Part shown: in pieces, positions 59,150 through 64,000 of the stretch | Layout: each line of letters opens with the position of its first letter | Position numbering within the stretch: position 1 is the stretch's first letter | Assembly: GCA_947172415.1 (NCBI GenBank) | Contig: OX359192.1 | Span: 1,614,501 to 1,678,500, forward strand | DNA: 64,000 nt | Direction: 5' to 3' | Origin: Chondrosia reniformis | Taxonomy: Eukaryota; Porifera; Demospongiae; Chondrillida; Chondrillidae | Translations under genes and position numbers: made by a program | Notes under the pieces: model-generated | Told to the model about the DNA's origin: nothing | The model's input: the letters and a program-made list of their open reading frames with translations, nothing else | Database searches by the model: none

Positions 59150-59960
59150 TGAAATTTTGCCAATCGACGGCCAACGAAAGTCCAAAGAAAAAAATTTGGA
59201 CCATACCGAACGCTACCATCCACGACGCTCAGAGGCCGGGATCGGTGGTAATGCTCTGCCGAGTTGAGCTTTGGGTGTCACTTGCGTGAGAAGAACCAGT
59301 TCTTCTCGATATGGCCGACTCACATGAAGCCTTAAAGATATCAGATGCCAATCCCACATTACGTGGAACCCCCCCGAAATCCGGATTATTGGTGAGCACG
59401 TCTCTATGGCACCAACCGATTAGGAGACAGCTTCAGAGTCTAAGCGCTACCAACCCCTATGGGAACCGCTACCACCATAGAGATGTGTCCAGGTAGGCCT
59501 ACTTTATAAGGTTTTGCGCTTCTATTTAAACAAGAAAATTTCAAAAGGAAACGATTGTGGTTGGCGCAATTCCATACTTAAGAATAGGGTATTTGCGAGA
59601 AAAATGTAGTCAAATTATATCAAGTTAATTCGGGATGAGTGCATCGTTCCAAGCCATTTTAAAGGTATATCCAGTATTCGTGGTTCATCTAGAAACTGGG
59701 AAAAATGGATAGAACCCTGTAAGTGTCTTGATTGGCGGAGGAGAACAACTTTTCTGGTCCCATGTAGAAACGATTTTAGCGAGAGGTGTTCCGATATGAA
59801 TGTAAACTGGTATAACCAGCCACACTCAATCTCAATTGCTGTAATAGCATAATGGCTACCTGCCTCTATATAAAGACCTTCTGACAGCTGCGTTCTGGAC
59901 TGTCCCTGCGTGTTTCTAGTTGCCCCATTCATGTCAAAACATTTTTACTTGGTATGCCGA
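59150..59960. other. GC-richer unexplained block
   Basis: About 800 bp of higher G+C (for example GACGCTCAGAGGCCGGGATC) with short open frames on both strands (59311-59496 plus; 59615-59932 minus) that match no family I know. TCTCTATGG and CCATAGAGA form a loose inverted pair at 59401 and 59474. Perhaps an inserted element. Confidence 0.35.
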
Positions 59961-60011
59961 TAATTTGCATAATAGTATCGCATGATATATATGCTACACC
60001 ATTTAAGGTAA

Positions 60012-60105
60012 TCTTTAGTTGGTTTTTGTCTTGCATATTATGTATTTATAGAATTATTAACTGTTAAGGAATTTAACTATAATAGTATATATATACATGC
60101 AAAGG
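60012..60105 (+). repeat. Duplicated segment, partner of 53866-53965
   Basis: Marks the left end of the duplicated ROCO 3' module. Confidence 0.9.
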
Positions 60106-60209
60106 CAAGTGCTAAGACACTTATTTTGTCATGTGTATAACTTTTATGGCAAGTGTTTATGCATACAGTCACACTATTTGATTTCACTCTTTGTGTACTT
60201 TTCCTTTAG

Positions 60210-61659
60210 TTAGTGATAGCACCCAAAAACGTAGCACTCCAACAGACAGTAATGAGAGTGGTCCTTCTGCAAAAACGTTCAGAATGTTATCAGAGAGCTG
60301 CAAGACTAAAGAGCCAACTAAAATAGGTAACTACATATGCACTGTATAATACAATACTTAATACGTATGTTTGTTTAATGGTGATCTTAAGTAGTATAGC
60401 AGTATGACTACCGTTTATAATATCTGGAAGTAAGTAATTGTTGAAAAGAGTAGTAAAATGACTGTATATACGTATTTAATGCAAGTACATATATGGAAGA
60501 TATTAAAAAGTACACAAACAGGTATGTATATACTAAAATTTTCAGAGAGTACTACTTAATTGCAATTATCACCTCATATAAATCATAAGCCCAAGTAATT
60601 TGAGGGCAGTCAGGTGGTTTAACTTGAATTACTTGCTTAAATGATTTAATTGTATACATTCACTTTCACATTTTGTGTACATTTCCTTTTAGTTGGTGAT
60701 AACAATCAAAACTGCTGCAGTCAACCAGATAGTAATGAAAAAGGTGGCCCTTCTTCAAAAAAAATCAGAATGCCAGTAAAAAGATGCAAAACTAAAGAGC
60801 AATTGAAAATAGGTACCGAAAGAAAAGTCTTAGAACAGTAGACTATACGTACTCACAACTATACCTATGTGCTAGAAGGCCTTTTTGGAGAATACCACTC
60901 CTCATCAGTAGCACTGGGTAGTATTCTGGAGTCGCTAAGTTATCAAATAGCCAGACTTTCGAAAGGGATTGGTCATTAAACAACAACCTAGCAACTCTAC
61001 TACAACTACAAACTCTAAATCTAATGGTATATAGGGTAACACTTTTAATGTTAAGATATGGTAATTATTAGTCATATATAACCCCTGTATTTCACACGCA
61101 AAAACGTGTCTCACCATCACGGTGGAAAATTAGCCCCGACTTATGGGCTAAGGTAAAATGAAAATAAAAATAGGTAACTTTACATACACTGTACACACCA
61201 CACAATGTTACTGGTTATGTATAGAAAACCACAAGAGGATTGATTCACTTGATACATTTTCCAGCCTCCAAATACTAAACTCTTACACTTACGTATTCTC
61301 ATTTCATGCATTACCAATGCACCTCCTTGCATTGTCATTATACAGATGCTCTCAGCAATCATCAAAACATGATACGGAAGTTTCTCAAAGAAGTTGGTCC
61401 ACATTTGAAGGACAACTGTAACATGAAAGTCCTCTACATTGACCTCCACATGGAAGGAGCTATCTCTGACGAAGAACTGGATGAAATATCTCAGTGCTCT
61501 GCAATCAAAGAGGTCAATGGAAGGATCTACCAGTCTCTCTATCTAGATCCTTCTGTTAGAAATCTAGAGATTCTTTCCAAAGTGATAAGAAAGTATTCTT
61601 CAAACACAAACAACCAGGAGCTAGCAACCAAGATTGAAGATTTTCTACAGCACATGTGA
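60210..61659 (+). CDS. Duplicated ROCO 3' module: two linker exons and a terminal death-fold exon
   Basis: Three exons with intact sites: 60210-60326 (VSDSTQKRSTPTDSNESGPS..), 60693-60812 (VGDNNQNCCSQPDSNEKGGP..) and 61346-61659 (MIRKFLKEVGPHLKDNCNMK, SDEELDEISQCSAIKEVNGR; stop TGA). All junctions are phase 1, like ROCO exons 4, 5 and 9, so they could be spliced onto ROCO exon 3, 4, 5, 8 or 9 as alternative 3' ends, or belong to a partial paralogue whose 5' part is missing. The last exon resembles a CARD or other death-fold helix bundle. Neither a start codon nor a promoter was found for a separate gene. Confidence 0.55.
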
Positions 61660-62054
61660 GCCCATGAGGTAATGTGTACTTGTAACAGATTAACAATGGG
61701 ATGCTTTGTGAACCAGCTAATGATATTCATGAATCCTGTGGTCACTATTTTGCAAGGATTGTCAGTTATCAGATTATCATCATTTTGCCCCCTTGCTAAA
61801 TACACTGTCATGAGTGATACCTGTTCAACATTCAGTTATTGCTGATTTGTACCATATGCAAGATAATGAGCGAGTATACTTTGTGTTGTGTTTTTCTACT
61901 ATAGCTAATTAAATAAAATTAGACCAGCAATTTGGAAACTTGTGGATAGCTCTCAGAAAAGTAAGCAATTGTAATTTTTAATACTTACAATATCGTATTT
62001 TAGTTATATATCAGTTTTCTCACACTTATGCAGAGCAAAATGACTTTGTTGCAG
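61660..62054 (+). other. Intron or intergenic stretch between death-fold and Death-domain exons
   Basis: 395 bp with the duplicated CCAGCTAATGATATTCATGA segment (61713) and nothing else recognised. Confidence 0.6.
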
Positions 62055-62615
62055 TATCTGGTCCTTCTTGTGATTCTGACATTCTTAGTTGTCAGTTATT
62101 AGAGACTGACTTGATCTACTTATCAGAGTCAGTTGCTGTTGTTAATTGGGAGTCAATCTGTACTCATTTGGGAGTACCTCATTCTGTGATAGTACATGCT
62201 GAACTGGATTATCCACTGAATACAGAAGGTGCTCCAGCTAACAGGTTCCATTCTGCCCTAATGTACTGGTACAGAGGAAACTGTACTACTACTGATGGCA
62301 GACCAGTTCCTGTGACTTGTGAAGTACTTTGTAAAGTATTAGAAGAATGTAGATATCACAGTACGTATATCTGAAGAATTGAAGAAAAGTTAGATGTCTG
62401 CACAATGCACCTGTATAAATACGTACATCTACAGATCTTATATTATGTTGGTATAAATTCATTAGCTAAGTTGTGTAAACTGTATGTATGGAATAGCTCT
62501 AAAGTAAATGATCTCTTCAACTTGTTACAGGAATCAGAGATAGACGAGCGTGATTCTGTCTGTCGATATATTGTTGAAGTACCTCATTGGCAGTCCGCCA
62601 ATGTAGGTTCACAAG
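62055..62615 (+). CDS. Death-domain exons, alternative to the 61346 terminal exon
   Basis: Exon 62055-62360 (VSGPSCDSDILSCQLLET, VVNWESICTHLGVPHSVIVH, FHSALMYWYRGNCTTTDGRP, VTCEVLCKVLEEC) and exon 62466-62615 (TKLCKLYVWNSSKVNDLF, DERDSVCRYIVEVPHWQS). The W..IC..LG and ALMYWY pattern suggests a Death domain. It starts in phase 1, so 60812 could join either 61346 or 62055. A phase-1 donor at 62616 implies more exons, perhaps beyond the window. A partner stop was not found. Confidence 0.5.
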
Positions 62616-62712
62616 GTAAACCAACTCAATCCACTTGTGTAATATAACAGTCAGCCATTTTCCGTATCTAGCTAGACTAACATCCTAGCTACTTAATTGA
62701 TGTATCAAAGGA

Positions 62713-62763
62713 AACCCCTCAATTATTGGGAGTTTTGACCCATAGGCCTTCTTCAGCAATAAC
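62713..62763 (-). repeat. CTGATGA...GAAAC motif relic (reverse, degenerate)
   Basis: Minus strand reads GCTGAAGAAGGCCTATGGGT then CAAAACTCCCAATAA. Confidence 0.45.
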
Positions 62764-62894
62764 ATCTGAATCACTGAATGTTGCATGTTGCTTGTAGCTC
62801 AGCTAGTAGAATTGACCAGTTTACTGAACACAATTACAGCTTCTTGTACACGTATAATTATAATCTTCACCATAATGCGTTTCTATTCACATGT

Positions 62895-63175
62895 AGAACA
62901 ACTAATGTTTTGATCCACATTTGAAGGATCATTGTAACATTGAAAGTCCTCTACATTGACCTCCACACGGAAGAAGCTATGTATCTCTGATGAAGAACTG
63001 GACATATCTCATTGTTCTAAATTCAAAGAGGTCAATGGGAAGATCTACCAGTCTCTCTATCTAGACCCTTCAGTAGAAGGCTTGCCTTTTCTAAAGTGAT
63101 AAGGAATTATCCTTCAAAACTCCAATAAACAGGAGCTAGCAAAAAATGATTCAGAATTATGCAACCAACAGCCTG
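62895..63175 (+). pseudogene. Decayed copy of the second death-fold exon
   Basis: Close to 61385-61620 (CCACATTTGAAGGATCATTG, GTCCTCTACATTGACCTCCA, GAGGTCAATGGGAAGATCTA) but the frame is broken and small insertions and deletions are visible. Confidence 0.85.
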
Positions 63176-63229
63176 TCTAAAATAGGAAATTGTGAAGACC
63201 AATGCTTCAACACTGGGTTGCTTTTCTCT

Positions 63230-63530
63230 CCTACATTGGGAACCAGTTAATGATATTCATGATTTCTGTGGTTACTGTTTTTGAAGAAACTGGTATACTA
63301 TACAGTACATGTACAATAAGTGGTCAGAGTACTGAAGGATTGTTCTACAAAACTGTTGAACAGTTCCTCCATTTCGTAAATGAGTTAAACTCAATAAAAC
63401 AGGTTCACATTTGTTTTGTAAAAGTTTAAAATTATTTTTATTTTGTCAAGTTTTTAAATGTTTAAGACAATTTTTACTGTAATTTATATAATAACTGGCA
63501 TTCACTGATATTCCATTTTAAGAATTAATT
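63230..63530 (+). repeat. Duplicated 3' flank, partner of 55960-56190
   Basis: Follows the decayed exon at 62895 just as its partner follows the one at 55605. Confidence 0.85.
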
Positions 63531-63599
63531 ACCATGATCAGTATTATTATAGTTCATGTACATGTGCATGTAAGTATGTCCAGAGCTAGAGCCAAGAAC

Positions 63600-63770
63600 T
63601 CAAAAGGGTCACTGATGATGAAAGGTGGACATGGAATTTCCTGAAACAGCTGTCTGGTCCAATGGAGAAGAGAATGCATGTGGATAAAACTCTTGTACAT
63701 CCTCATACAAAGCTCTCAGTATATATGTAATTAGAAAATGCATGGCGTTTAGATTATTCATGTGATGATC
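63600..63770 (+). repeat. Family R1, copy 10
   Basis: Carries the family's 5' part (AAACAGCTGTCTGGTCCAAT) and TCCTCATACAAAGCTCTCA, with the central TTCCCTATAGG part lost. Confidence 0.7.
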
Positions 63771-63869
63771 AATGCATGCGCTATATATATAACGCTGTAA
63801 TAGCCTGTATGTTTCTATATTATACGTACGTATTTCTATATGTGGATATATAAAAATATTTCCCTACTT

Positions 63870-63990
63870 CTCTGCAGTATTATAAAGATTGTACTGGTTT
63901 TAAAATATCACGTTTTAGTGGGATTGTACATGTGCCTACAGGTTTTGTCCAAATGGGTCTATCCAACTGAAACTATTCTATAATGTACTA
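63870..63990 (+). repeat. Dispersed repeat family R3, copy 2
   Basis: Matches 45645-45765; reaches almost to the window end, so it may continue. Confidence 0.85.
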
Positions 63991-64000
63991 GGTTGTACTA

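Overview
The window looks like nuclear DNA from a compact, AT-rich invertebrate genome. The genes carry many short GT-AG introns, intergenic gaps are often only 100-500 bp, and the conserved genes are clearly animal (GCAT, DCAF12, RPS17, SIL1, MRG15/MORF4L1, FBP1). The large ankyrin-ROC-COR-ZU5-CARD gene, the ZNFX1-like helicase and the general style suggest an early-branching animal. I infer a demosponge, but the sequence alone does not prove it.

Layout. 1-6.3 kb: GCAT (minus strand, 3' end off the left edge) and DCAF12 (minus). 6.7-15 kb: RPS17 and SIL1 (plus), RPS17 being head-to-head with DCAF12. 15-19 kb: gene-free DNA with relics of small repeats. 19-33.5 kb: three tandem paralogous genes for secreted, cysteine-rich CUB-like proteins (called A, B and C here) with identical exon phases. 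Gene C is stretched by long introns full of fold-back elements. 34-38 kb: a single-exon ZNFX1-like SF1 helicase (minus). 38.5-42.5 kb: MRG15 (minus), sharing a 95-bp divergent promoter with FBP1 (plus, 42.6-46.7 kb). 46.9-55 kb: an 11-exon ROCO-family gene whose spliced frame closes exactly at 1879 codons and encodes ankyrin repeats, ROC GTPase, COR, a death-fold domain, a ZU5-like region and a C-terminal CARD-like domain. 55-64 kb: duplicated and decayed copies of the 3' exons of that gene, a roughly 104-bp tandem repeat, a roughly 170-bp satellite array, a probable LINE 3' end, and intact death-fold and Death-domain exons.

The housekeeping genes form a close-packed set (amino-acid catabolism, CRL4 ubiquitin-ligase adaptor, ribosome, ER chaperone cycle, chromatin, gluconeogenesis). 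The most unusual content is the ROCO/death-fold locus, which looks like an innate-immunity or cell-death signalling gene evolving by serial duplication of phase-1 linker and death-fold exons, and the CUB-like trio, which shows a gene-conversion tract. Repeats are dense: about ten copies of one short interspersed family, two tRNA-derived SINE copies, several palindromic MITE-like elements and several pairs of other dispersed repeats. Exon models were checked by codon-sum arithmetic and family similarity from memory; no alignment or database search was run.
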